DNA from: Melioribacteraceae bacterium
GTDB lineage: Bacteria; Bacteroidota; Ignavibacteria; Ignavibacteriales; Melioribacteraceae
Assembly: GCA_035362835.1 (NCBI GenBank)
Contig: DAOSDY010000001.1
Location: 1,302,001-1,366,000, forward strand
Length of the DNA stretch: 64,000 nt
Direction of reading: 5' to 3'
A program made the position numbers and the translations under genes. A model generated the notes under the pieces. It did not search any database, had not been told where the DNA came from, and worked only from the letters and a program-made list of their open reading frames with translations. Below are positions 34,962 to 44,102 of the stretch, one piece after another. Position 1 is the first letter of the stretch; each line of letters begins with the position of its first letter.

Positions 34962-36929
34962 TTACTGCGGTGCTTCGTTAGTATATTTTCCCGGATCGAG
35001 TTTTTCTTCCAGATTATTTATTCCAGAAATTGTTTTTGCGAGCGATAGTCCATCGAGTCCGTGATGCTGCAGGACTTCAACAGGCGTTCCGCATTCGGGA
35101 TAATCATCCAGACCGATCTTCTCGAACAACTTTCCCTGGATTGCCTGCATCTCTACAAGTCCCTCCATTATCTTATTGCCCAATGAACCGTATATCGAAT
35201 GATCCTCCAGGACAAATATCTTTTTAGTTTTTGAAGTAACGTTTACAAGCCAGTTGAGGTCTATCCGGTTTATCCACGGCATATTAACAACCTTCAAACC
35301 GAAACCCGCGCCCTTCAAAATTCTCGAAGCCACAAGCGCTTCATGGAGCAGAACGGGGCCGTACCCGAATATAACCGCGTCATCACCGCCGGTTAATTCT
35401 GTACCTATTCCCGGAACAAACTGATAATTACCGGGCAGCTCAATTCTTTCGGGCGAAGGACCGATCGCCAGTCGGATTGCGCAATTTTCTCTGGCTTCAT
35501 TAATGCAATACTCAACCGCCCTTTTCGTTTCAATTGCATTGCACGACTGAATGATAGTCATGTTTGGAATTGTTAAGAGAAGGGATATATCCCTTACACT
35601 CTGGTGCGATTTTCCAGGTCCGGCTGGAATCATTCCCGCAAAATGGCAGCCGTATATAATTTTGGTTTTCTCCCCGGCGTTATTGTAGATCTGTTCATTG
35701 GCGCGCGCGGTAAGAAAGCTTGCAAAGGTATTAACTACGGGTATTAATCCCATTCGCGCAAGACCGCCCGCCATCGAAACCATATCCTGCTCGGCTATAC
35801 CGTTCTCAATAAAACGGTCGGGATATGTATATTCAAATTTTCGCAGCTTGCAGTCGGCGGAAAGATCGCCGTCGAGGACGATTATCTTTTCATTCGTTTT
35901 AGCAAGTTCAACCAGCGCGTCACCGTAAGCTTCCGTTACGAATTCCTTATCGATCTTAGTTACCGCTTTCCCCTCGGCATGATTTTCCGGAATTGAAATT
36001 TTTTCTAATCCTAATTCAGAAGCAAGCTTTTTTATAGTCTTTCTAAGTTCTGCAAGACCTTTTAAATAGCTGTCGTCATCCGGGGCGCCGCTGTGCCATT
36101 TGTAATAGGTTTTACCGGAGATGGTTTCTTTTACGGGTTTCTCCATAAACGACACGCCTTTACCCTTAACGGTATCGGCTATAATCAACTTGGGTTTATC
36201 GTCAATTTTTTTAAGGTTATTAAAAGTTTTTTTGAGAGCATTGTAATCGTGTCCGTCAATTCTCACGACGTGCCATCCGAAAGCCTTAACTTTTTTTACA
36301 ACGTCCTCTATATTATTAACATCGGCAACGAGCATATCTGTCTGATACTTGTTATGATCCATAATGGCGGTGATGTTATTTATTTTCTGATGAGCCGCTG
36401 CCTGGATCGATTCCCAGATCTGTCCTTCCTGAAACTCACCGTCGCCGGTCAGAACAAAAACATGCCCGTCATTTTTAAGATACGATTTTGCCCACGCCAT
36501 ACCTCTTGCTTTAGAAATGCCCATTCCCAGCGAACCGGTGCTTGCTTCAATTCCCGGAATTCTAACCTCCGGATGTCCGTCAAGTCCGTTTAATCTTCTC
36601 AGCATCAATAATTTTTCTTCAGGCAAAATTCCCAGTGAATAAAAAAGTGAATAGAGACCGGGTACGTCGTGACCTTTTGAAGAGAAATAAATATCGCGGT
36701 CGGGATTATTCAGGCCGGCATCTAAAACATTTAATTCATTCAAATAGAGATAAGTAATAATATCCATAGCGCTAAGCGAGGAACCGAGATGGCCGGAACC
36801 TGCTTTCTTAACAGCAACAAGAGTATTGTAACGGCACATCCCTGCGTACAGCATCATTCTCTTACTCCAGTTGCCGCTGCTTTTTCTAACCTTCTCAAAC
36901 TGATCTTTCTTTATCAGCTGATAATACAT
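34962..36929 (-). CDS. tkt: Transketolase, fused N- and C-terminal halves
   Basis: A 655-residue TPP enzyme of the pentose phosphate pathway, cytoplasmic. The TPP-binding stretch GDGEFQEGQIWE and the following DHNKYQ are clear; SGHLGSSLSAMDIITYLY and KGHDVPGLYSLFYS match the N-terminal half. The pyrimidine domain contains ENGIAEQDMVSMAGGLA, with the catalytic Glu expected there, and the last ~130 residues form the C-terminal domain. The order in one chain matches full-length transketolase, although the sequence resembles the split archaeal/bacterial form. The upstream region (36930-37117) is shared with the divergent propeller gene. Confidence 0.9.
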   Translation of the reverse strand: MYYQLIKKDQFEKVRKSSGNWSKRMMLYAGMCRYNTLVAVKKAGSGHLGSSLSAMDIITYLYLNELNVLDAGLNNPDRDIYFSSKGHDVPGLYSLFYSLGILPEEKLLMLRRLNGLDGHPEVRIPGIEASTGSLGMGISKARGMAWAKSYLKNDGHVFVLTGDGEFQEGQIWESIQAAAHQKINNITAIMDHNKYQTDMLVADVNNIEDVVKKVKAFGWHVVRIDGHDYNALKKTFNNLKKIDDKPKLIIADTVKGKGVSFMEKPVKETISGKTYYKWHSGAPDDDSYLKGLAELRKTIKKLASELGLEKISIPENHAEGKAVTKIDKEFVTEAYGDALVELAKTNEKIIVLDGDLSADCKLRKFEYTYPDRFIENGIAEQDMVSMAGGLARMGLIPVVNTFASFLTARANEQIYNNAGEKTKIIYGCHFAGMIPAGPGKSHQSVRDISLLLTIPNMTIIQSCNAIETKRAVEYCINEARENCAIRLAIGPSPERIELPGNYQFVPGIGTELTGGDDAVIFGYGPVLLHEALVASRILKGAGFGLKVVNMPWINRIDLNWLVNVTSKTKKIFVLEDHSIYGSLGNKIMEGLVEMQAIQGKLFEKIGLDDYPECGTPVEVLQHHGLDGLSLAKTISGINNLEEKLDPGKYTNEAPQ

Positions 36930-37117
36930 AACCGCTCCGATTAAACAATATTTTGTGAAATGACTGAAGTAAAATTAGCTGATTTTAGATTAAGAGAGAA
37001 AGTGGAAATATTAAGTAATTGTAAAGTTTTAAGGAATTCTTTTTCGATAACCATATTGAATTAGGAAACGATTTCAGATAAATTCTACACTACATTTTTA
37101 CTTTAAGGGGATCAGAG

Positions 37118-40100
37118 ATGAAATACATTCTGAGATTTCTATTTCTCTTTGCAGCATTTTACTCTCTCAACGCGCAGGTGATTGATACAACATTATTCAA
37201 CGGTTTAGAATACCGGGGTATCGGCCCCTACCGCGGCGGGAGGTCCGGCGCTGTTACTGGAGTTCCATCTAATCCGAACCTGTTTTATTTTGGAGCCACC
37301 GGCGGCGGTGTCTGGAAAACTGAAAACGCAGGAACAACATGGCAGAATATATCGGACGGATTTTTCGGCGGCTCCATCGGAGCGATTGAAGTAAGTACAT
37401 GGGATCCTAACATTATATACGTTGGAACCGGCGAAGAGACAGTCCGCGGAAATGTATCGAGCGGAAATGGAATGTGGAAAAGCGAAGATGCCGGAAAGAC
37501 CTGGTCGTTTATTGGTCTCGAAGATTCAAGACATATAACGGATATAGTGATTCACCCCAAAAATCCCGACCTGGTTTACGCCTCATGTCTCGGTCACCTT
37601 TACGGACCGAACGAAATGAGAGGAATTTACAGAAGTATTAACGGCGGCAAAACATGGGAGAGAATTCTCTTCATAAGTAAGTATGCCGGAACAGCAGACA
37701 TTATTATGGATCCATCCAACCCGCGTGTTCTTTATGCGGCCGCATGGCGTGTGATTAGAACTCCTTACAGTCTCGAAAGCGGAGGTGAAGGATCTGGACT
37801 CTGGAAATCGACCGACGGCGGTAATACATGGAAAGAGCTTACATATAAAAAAGGATTACCGAAAGGTATAATCGGGAAGATCGGAGTATCCGTTTCGCCT
37901 TTAAATCCTAATCGTGTTTATGCAATAATAGAAGCCGAAGAGGGTGGAGTATTCAGATCCGATAACGGCGGCGAAACCTGGCGGAAATTGAATGAAGATA
38001 GAAATCTGAGACAGCGCGCCTGGTACTATACCAGAATCTATGCGGATACCAAAGACATCGATAAAGTTTATGTGCTGAATGTTTCTTTCTGGCGATCCAA
38101 AGACGGCGGAAAATCATTCGAATCTATTTCAACTCCTCACGGAGATCATCATGATCTCTGGATAAATCCCGACAATTCCGATATAATGGTTATAGGAGAT
38201 GACGGCGGCGCACAGGTTACTCTTGACGGCGGAAAATCCTGGAGCACATATCATAATCAGCCCACGGCCCAGTTCTACCGTGTTACAACCGATAATACTT
38301 TTCCATACAGAATTTATGGCGCTCAGCAGGATAACAGCACGGTAAGAATCTATCATCGTACCGAGGGCGGAAGTATCGGGGAGAGGGAATGGGAAAACAC
38401 AGCCGGTTCTGAAAGCGGATGGCTCGCACCCGATCCTAAAAATAATGATATCGTATACGGCGGAAATTACGGCGGATACATCGGAATGGTTAATCATAAA
38501 ACCGGCGAACGGAGGACTGTTAATGTCTGGCCGGATAACCCGATTGGTCACGGCGCCGAGGGAATGAAATACCGGTTCCAATGGAATTTCCCGATTCTAT
38601 TTTCAATTCACGATCCGAACATTTTATATGCTGCAGGTAATATTCTTTTCAAATCTTCGAACGGCGGCGAAAGCTGGACTGCTATAAGTCCCGACCTCAC
38701 AAAAAACGACACGACCAAATTAAAACCCTCCGGCGGACCGATAACAAAAGACAATACAAGCGTAGAATACTATTGTACAATCTTTGCTTTAGCCGAGTCA
38801 CCTTTAAAACCGGGAATTATATGGACGGGAAGCGATGACGGACTAATCCATCTTACCACGGATAACGGAAATAAGTGGATCGATGTAACGCCTCAGCGCT
38901 CTCTTCTTCCGGAATGGGCGCAGATCAACAGCATCGAAGCAGATCCGTTTAACGAAGGGGGATTATATGTCGCCGCAACTAGATACAAACTCGACGACTA
39001 TTCACCCTATCTATTAAAAACCTCCGATTCAGGGAAGACCTGGAAAAAAATTACTGACGGAATAAACTCAAAACACTTTACCCGGGTTATAAGAGCGGAT
39101 GTGAAACGCAAAGGACTTCTCTTTGCCGGAACCGAGGAGGGAGTTTACATTTCATTCAATGATGGCGGGAACTGGCAGCCGTTCCAGCAGAATCTTCCTG
39201 TCGTTCCGATTACAGATCTTACAATTAAAAATGAGGATCTTATTGTTGCCACACAGGGAAGATCATTCTGGATTATGGACGATATTTCTCCGCTCCGTCA
39301 GTTAACAGGGGAAATTGAAAAGAAGAATTTCCATCTCTATTCACCAAGGACTTCGTTTAGAATCGGCGGCAGCTCGAGAAGCGACGCAACATTATTCGGA
39401 AAAAATCTTCAGAGCGGTGTTATTCTATACTATTATTTTAAAGATCAGCCGGACAGCAATTCTGTTGAACTCAAATTCTATGATAAGAACAAAAATTTGA
39501 TAACATCCTTCAAACCGAAATCGAAGGAGAGATCGGAAATTATTCCGGTAAAAAAAGGATTGAACCGTTTCATATGGAATATGCGCTATAAAGACGCTGA
39601 AAGATTCGACGGAATGATTCTCTGGTCCTCCGGTGGATTGAGAGGCCCGCTCGCCGTTCCCGGAAATTATAATGCCGTGCTGGTAAGCGGAAAAGATTCT
39701 GTTTCTGTTCCGTTCGAGATTGTTAATGATCCGCGCTCGTCTTCCGGAAACGATGATTTGCAAATGCAGTTCGATTTCTTAGTATCTGCGCGGGACAAAC
39801 TTACTGAAACTCATAATGCCGTAAAACAGATAAGGACAATCCGTAAGCAGCTTAATGAAATTAAAGAAAGATTTAAAGACCGTAAAGATTCGGATGCCGT
39901 TAAAAAAATGAACGAGAAAATTTCTGGCGGGCTTACACAGATTGAAGAAACGCTTTATCAGACAAAAAATAAGAGTCCGCAGGATCCACTCAACTATCCG
40001 AACAGACTTAACGACAAGCTTGCTTCACTCGCGTCGGATATGAGCACCGGCAGCTTCAGACCAACCGGGCAGGCGGTTGAATTGAAAATGGAATTGTTCT

Positions 40101-40210
40101 CAAAGATTGATACTCAACTTGATAAACTTAAATCTATAATTGAAAACGAGATTCCTGAGTTTAACAGAATTATTAAAGAAGCCGATCTTCCGGCCATAAT
40201 TGTAAAGTAA
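37118..40210 (+). CDS. Exported Asp-box (BNR/VPS10-like) propeller protein
   Basis: A 1030-residue secreted protein with a signal peptide (about 1-19, ending near LNAQ). At least ten Asp-boxes of the S/T-x-D/N-x-G-x-T/S-W type are visible (SEDAGKTW, SINGGKTW, STDGGNTW, SDNGGETW, TLDGGKSW, SSNGGESW, TSDSGKTW and others), which form sialidase/sortilin-like propellers. After about residue 720 comes a beta domain and a helical C-terminal region with coiled-coil character (about 890-960). Such proteins are widespread in Bacteroidota, often called glycosyl hydrolases, but no catalytic residues can be assigned. It heads a co-directional run to 44050. Confidence 0.85.
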   Translation: MKYILRFLFLFAAFYSLNAQVIDTTLFNGLEYRGIGPYRGGRSGAVTGVPSNPNLFYFGATGGGVWKTENAGTTWQNISDGFFGGSIGAIEVSTWDPNIIYVGTGEETVRGNVSSGNGMWKSEDAGKTWSFIGLEDSRHITDIVIHPKNPDLVYASCLGHLYGPNEMRGIYRSINGGKTWERILFISKYAGTADIIMDPSNPRVLYAAAWRVIRTPYSLESGGEGSGLWKSTDGGNTWKELTYKKGLPKGIIGKIGVSVSPLNPNRVYAIIEAEEGGVFRSDNGGETWRKLNEDRNLRQRAWYYTRIYADTKDIDKVYVLNVSFWRSKDGGKSFESISTPHGDHHDLWINPDNSDIMVIGDDGGAQVTLDGGKSWSTYHNQPTAQFYRVTTDNTFPYRIYGAQQDNSTVRIYHRTEGGSIGEREWENTAGSESGWLAPDPKNNDIVYGGNYGGYIGMVNHKTGERRTVNVWPDNPIGHGAEGMKYRFQWNFPILFSIHDPNILYAAGNILFKSSNGGESWTAISPDLTKNDTTKLKPSGGPITKDNTSVEYYCTIFALAESPLKPGIIWTGSDDGLIHLTTDNGNKWIDVTPQRSLLPEWAQINSIEADPFNEGGLYVAATRYKLDDYSPYLLKTSDSGKTWKKITDGINSKHFTRVIRADVKRKGLLFAGTEEGVYISFNDGGNWQPFQQNLPVVPITDLTIKNEDLIVATQGRSFWIMDDISPLRQLTGEIEKKNFHLYSPRTSFRIGGSSRSDATLFGKNLQSGVILYYYFKDQPDSNSVELKFYDKNKNLITSFKPKSKERSEIIPVKKGLNRFIWNMRYKDAERFDGMILWSSGGLRGPLAVPGNYNAVLVSGKDSVSVPFEIVNDPRSSSGNDDLQMQFDFLVSARDKLTETHNAVKQIRTIRKQLNEIKERFKDRKDSDAVKKMNEKISGGLTQIEETLYQTKNKSPQDPLNYPNRLNDKLASLASDMSTGSFRPTGQAVELKMELFSKIDTQLDKLKSIIENEIPEFNRIIKEADLPAIIVK

Positions 40211-40277
40211 TTATTGTCCGGCTGTTTCTTTTATCAACTTAAGCGGGGATTCTCCGTAATTAAAGAAGGGGGTATTT

Positions 40278-41120
40278 ATGAAGTACAGAATTTCTGTTTT
40301 TATTTTTCTTTCGCTGATGATTGTTTCGTTATCGGCTCAATCGGGAAAAGTAGAATCGGTTGACGGTGTAGAGATTTCTTATAGTGTATCGGGAGATGGA
40401 GAAACAGCACTTGTTTTTGTTCACGGCTGGAGCTGCGATAAATCCTACTGGAAACATCAGGTCGGTAATATAGGCGCTGATTACAAGTTAGTATTTATCG
40501 ATCTCGCGGGTCACGGTCAGTCGGGAACGGATCGGAAGGATTATAAGATCGAACTCTTCGGGGATGATGTCGTATCCGTAGTAAATAATCTCGGTTTGAA
40601 AAAAGTAATTCTTATCGGCCATTCTATGGGAGGTTCAGTTGTTCTCGAAGCTGCTGTAAAACTGAAAGGTGTAGTAATCGGGTTAATAGGGGTGGATACA
40701 TTTCAATCGTTTACAGATGATTGGACAGCGGAACAGAAGGAGGGATTCCTGAAATCTTTCGAGAATGATTTTATAGGTACTGCAAAGGGATTTGTCCGCT
40801 CGATGTTTCCTCAAACTGCGGATGCCGATTTAGTAGCAGAAATTGAAAGAGATATGTCCTCGGCGCCGCCGGAAGTTGCGTTGAGCGCAATGAGAAATTT
40901 ATTCTATTACAACCCGATACCCGCACTTAACGCTCTCGATCTTCCGCTGATCTCTATTAATTGCGATATGTATCCCGTGTCTGTTGAAAAAAACGGGAAG
41001 CATGTTAAGGATTATGAAGTCAAATTCATGAAAGGAGTCGGTCATTTTCTTATGATTGAAAGACCGGATGAGTTTAACGAGTTATTATCCGGGTCGGTTT
41101 CATCATTAATTAAAAAATAA
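40278..41120 (+). CDS. Exported alpha/beta hydrolase
   Basis: A 280-residue alpha/beta hydrolase with a signal peptide (about 1-20, SLSAQ). The oxyanion segment is VFVHGWSCD, the nucleophile elbow is GHSMGGS with Ser115 or so, the acid is probably Asp in SINCDMYP and the base His is in KGVGHFLMIE. It is a carboxylesterase or lipase-type enzyme; the substrate is unknown. It follows the Asp-box gene by 67 bp and precedes the GH127 gene by 11 bp, so it may remove acyl groups from the same polymer, which is inference. GAAGGGGG precedes the ATG. Confidence 0.85.
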   Translation: MKYRISVFIFLSLMIVSLSAQSGKVESVDGVEISYSVSGDGETALVFVHGWSCDKSYWKHQVGNIGADYKLVFIDLAGHGQSGTDRKDYKIELFGDDVVSVVNNLGLKKVILIGHSMGGSVVLEAAVKLKGVVIGLIGVDTFQSFTDDWTAEQKEGFLKSFENDFIGTAKGFVRSMFPQTADADLVAEIERDMSSAPPEVALSAMRNLFYYNPIPALNALDLPLISINCDMYPVSVEKNGKHVKDYEVKFMKGVGHFLMIERPDEFNELLSGSVSSLIKK

Positions 41121-41131
41121 GAGTTGCTGAA

Positions 41132-43537
41132 ATGAAAAAGTTAATTCCTGCAATTCTACTTTTCCTGTTATGCACTGTAAATATTTCTACGGCACAAAAG
41201 GATTATCCGATACAGCCGGTGGCTTTCACACAGATTCAGATCCTCGATGGTTTCTGGTTCGATAGAATGGAAATCAACAGGACAGTTACAATCCCATATG
41301 CAATAAAGATGTGCGAGACAACCGGACGGGTTCAAAACCTTGAAATTGCAGCGGGATTGAAGAGCGGCGAGTATTGTACTCGCTATCCGTTTGACGAATC
41401 GGATATTTATAAGGTTATCGAGGGGGCATCCTACTCTCTTATGCTTAAGCCCAATAAAAACCTTGAAAGGAAATTGGACGAGCTGATAGAAATTATCGGC
41501 AAGGCACAGGAGGAGGACGGATACCTTTACAGCGCACGCACAGGCAGATCGGAAAAAATGAGAGGATCAATCGGTCCGGATCGCTGGTCGAATCTTCAAT
41601 GGAGTCATGAGCTTTATAACGTCGGCCATCTCTACGAAGCTGCCGTTGCGCATTTCCTGGCAACTAAAAAGAAATCCTTTCTCAATATTGCCCTGAAGAA
41701 TGCAAATCTTATCAGTAATACCTTCGGTCCGGGAAAGATTGAACTCCCTCCGGGTCATCAGGAAATTGAGATTGGTCTTGTAAAATTATACCGCCTTACT
41801 AAAGATGAAAAGTATCTGAACCTTGCACGGTATTTTTTAGATATAAGGGGCAGGGGAAAAGATCTGAACGGGAGGGAATCGTGGGGCGAATACGCACAGG
41901 ATCATAAACCGGTAATCGATCAGGATGAAGCCGTGGGGCACGCAGTACGTGCGGCTTACATGTATTCGGCAATGGCAGATGTTGCAGCACTTACAGGGGA
42001 TAGCTTATATGTAAAAGCACTCGACAGAATCTGGGAGAATGTTGCAGGTAAAAAATTATATCTTACCGGTGGACTCGGTGCTACAGGATCCTGGGAGGGC
42101 TTTTTGGGAAATTACGATCTCCCGAACGCGAGCGCATATAACGAGACATGTGCTTCAATCGCAAATATATTCTGGAACCACAGAATGTTCCTGCTTAAAG
42201 GAGAGTCGAAATATATTGACCTGCTTGAACGGACTCTCTACAATTCTCTCCTCTCGGGAATATCGATCAGCGGCGATAAATTTTTCTATCCCAATCCGCT
42301 TGAATCATTTGGAACTCACGAACGAAGCGCCTGGTTCGAGTGTGCCTGCTGCCCCGGTAATGTTACCCGGTTCGTCTCTTCAATTGCAAATTATATTTAT
42401 GCTGTAAGTAAAAATGAAATTTATGTCAATCTATACATGAATAACCGTGCGGATTTGAAAATTGAAGGCGGCGAAATCGGGATTGTTCAGAAAACAAAAT
42501 ATCCGTGGGAAGGAAGAATTGAATTAACCATCGGTCTGAAAAAAAATCAAAGTCAGTTTGCGGTCAATCTCAGACTTCCCGGGTGGATAAGGGATGAGGT
42601 AGTTGCATCCGATCTCTATAAATATATTGACAAGCAGAAAAGGAATTTTGAAATCCTTGTAAACGGCAATCCGGCTGATTTTACTTTAGTGAATGGTTTT
42701 GTAAAAATCGATCGTGTCTGGAAAAGAAACGATAGAATAGAAATTAATTTTCCGATGGAAGTTAAACGGATTATTGCGAACGATAAAGTAGAAGCAGACC
42801 GCGGAAGAATTGCTCTTCAGCGCGGTCCGCTTGTTTATTGCGCTGAAGGAATCGATAATGGCGGATATGTAAGAAATATTCTTTTTAATGATGATGTTAA
42901 GTTCAGCACCCAATACCGCTACAATCTCCTGAACGGTATAGAGGTTATAACCGCAAAGGCGTGCGGAGTAAAACTTGCTGAAGACCGGGTCTCGCTTCAG
43001 AAAATAAGACAGAACTTTGTTGCAATTCCATATTATGCATGGGCGCATAGGGGAAGAACCGAAATTAGTGTCTGGTTTGCGGCAAACATAGATGCAGTTC
43101 GGCCGCTTCACGGTCCCAACCTTCTTACAAACGCTAAAATCCGCTCATCATCCGGAAAAAATCCCGAAGTAATTATAGATCTGCTTGAACCGGCAAGCTC
43201 CGCGGATCACTCCTTCCCGTTCCTCCATTGGTGGCCAAATAAAGGAACCACGGAATCGATCCAAATCGATTTTCAGAAGTCCGAAGAGATCTCACAGGTG
43301 GAAGTCTACTGGTTCGATGATACGGGAATTGGCGAATGCAGAACTCCGGAATCTTGGAAAGTATTTTATATGGACGGAGATAAATGGCGGCTCGTCTATA
43401 CTGTTGATCCGTACGGAGTTGAAAAAGATAAATACAACAGTGTTGTTTTTGAAACTGTTAGAACAGGAGCGTTTAAGATCGAAATTAAATCGCAGCGGAA
43501 TTTCGCCGGCGGTATTCACGAAATAAAATTAAAATAG
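41132..43537 (+). CDS. GH127 beta-L-arabinofuranosidase-like hydrolase
   Basis: An 801-residue exported glycoside hydrolase (signal peptide about 1-21). The family residues that bind zinc in HypBA1 are visible: Glu338 and Cys340 in YNETCASIAN, and Cys406-Cys407 in ECACCPGN, one of which is the nucleophile. The (alpha/alpha)6 barrel spans about 30-420, followed by beta domains. The last ~130 residues (from about 665) form a discoidin (F5/8C)-like carbohydrate-binding module. It should remove beta-L-arabinofuranosyl units from plant polymers such as extensin-type glycans, assuming standard specificity. It starts 11 bp after the esterase gene. Confidence 0.88.
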   Translation: MKKLIPAILLFLLCTVNISTAQKDYPIQPVAFTQIQILDGFWFDRMEINRTVTIPYAIKMCETTGRVQNLEIAAGLKSGEYCTRYPFDESDIYKVIEGASYSLMLKPNKNLERKLDELIEIIGKAQEEDGYLYSARTGRSEKMRGSIGPDRWSNLQWSHELYNVGHLYEAAVAHFLATKKKSFLNIALKNANLISNTFGPGKIELPPGHQEIEIGLVKLYRLTKDEKYLNLARYFLDIRGRGKDLNGRESWGEYAQDHKPVIDQDEAVGHAVRAAYMYSAMADVAALTGDSLYVKALDRIWENVAGKKLYLTGGLGATGSWEGFLGNYDLPNASAYNETCASIANIFWNHRMFLLKGESKYIDLLERTLYNSLLSGISISGDKFFYPNPLESFGTHERSAWFECACCPGNVTRFVSSIANYIYAVSKNEIYVNLYMNNRADLKIEGGEIGIVQKTKYPWEGRIELTIGLKKNQSQFAVNLRLPGWIRDEVVASDLYKYIDKQKRNFEILVNGNPADFTLVNGFVKIDRVWKRNDRIEINFPMEVKRIIANDKVEADRGRIALQRGPLVYCAEGIDNGGYVRNILFNDDVKFSTQYRYNLLNGIEVITAKACGVKLAEDRVSLQKIRQNFVAIPYYAWAHRGRTEISVWFAANIDAVRPLHGPNLLTNAKIRSSSGKNPEVIIDLLEPASSADHSFPFLHWWPNKGTTESIQIDFQKSEEISQVEVYWFDDTGIGECRTPESWKVFYMDGDKWRLVYTVDPYGVEKDKYNSVVFETVRTGAFKIEIKSQRNFAGGIHEIKLK

Positions 43538-43549
43538 AAGGAGAGTTTT

Positions 43550-44050
43550 ATGTACAGATCTATCAACGATTTTCTGGATGACTGGAAATACGAATCCGAA
43601 TCGACAGTCAAGTTATTCACTAATATCACAGATCAGAAAAAAAATCAAAAGGTAACCGAAGACGGAAGGTCCCTCGGCTACATTGCGTGGCATATTACTC
43701 AAAGTCTTCCGGAAATTATGCACCGGCTTGGATTTAAATTTGCAACCTATAACGAGCAGAAGCCGGAACCGGAAAAGTTTTCTGATGTTATTTCTTTTTA
43801 TAATCTTTATGCCGGCCAGATCTCTGATCAATTGAAAGAGAACTGGACTGACGAAACATTGTTAAACGAAACCGATCTTTACGGGGAGACCTGGAAATTG
43901 GGCAAAGTACTTTCAATGCTCGTTATTCATCAGGCGCATCATCGGGCACAAATGACAGTCCTTATGAGGCAGGCTGGTTTACCGGTAACTGGCGTCTACG
44001 GTCCGTCCAGGGAAGAATGGGCTGCTATGGGAATGGAACCCCAGGTATAA
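43550..44050 (+). CDS. DinB family protein
   Basis: A 166-residue four-helix-bundle protein of the DinB/YfiT superfamily. The metal-binding His triad is visible: His48 (AWHIT), His127 and His131 (VIHQAHHRAQ). The family includes thiol-dependent transferases such as bacillithiol transferase; the substrate here is unknown. GAAGGAG precedes the ATG, 12 bp after the GH127 stop. It is the last gene of the run that starts at 37118. Confidence 0.82.
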   Translation: MYRSINDFLDDWKYESESTVKLFTNITDQKKNQKVTEDGRSLGYIAWHITQSLPEIMHRLGFKFATYNEQKPEPEKFSDVISFYNLYAGQISDQLKENWTDETLLNETDLYGETWKLGKVLSMLVIHQAHHRAQMTVLMRQAGLPVTGVYGPSREEWAAMGMEPQV

Positions 44051-44069
44051 CACTAAATCGACTTTTTAT

Positions 44070-44077
44070 TATATTTG
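44070..44077 (+). promoter_or_regulatory. Bacteroidota-type -7 element (TATATTTG) before glycyl-tRNA synthetase
   Basis: A perfect TAnnTTTG match 20 bases after the DinB stop and 25 bases before the proposed ATC start. It would place transcription start near 44084, so the mRNA begins just before the AGAGGTG ribosome site. No TTG is present at -33. Confidence 0.45.
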
Positions 44078-44102
44078 CCGACAAAAAAATCAGAGGTGTA
44101 TC

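Noticed and set aside
36093..36593. A 166-residue open frame opposite the transketolase gene
   Set aside because: It is an antisense shadow of the conserved TPP-binding region; its composition follows the codons of the other strand.
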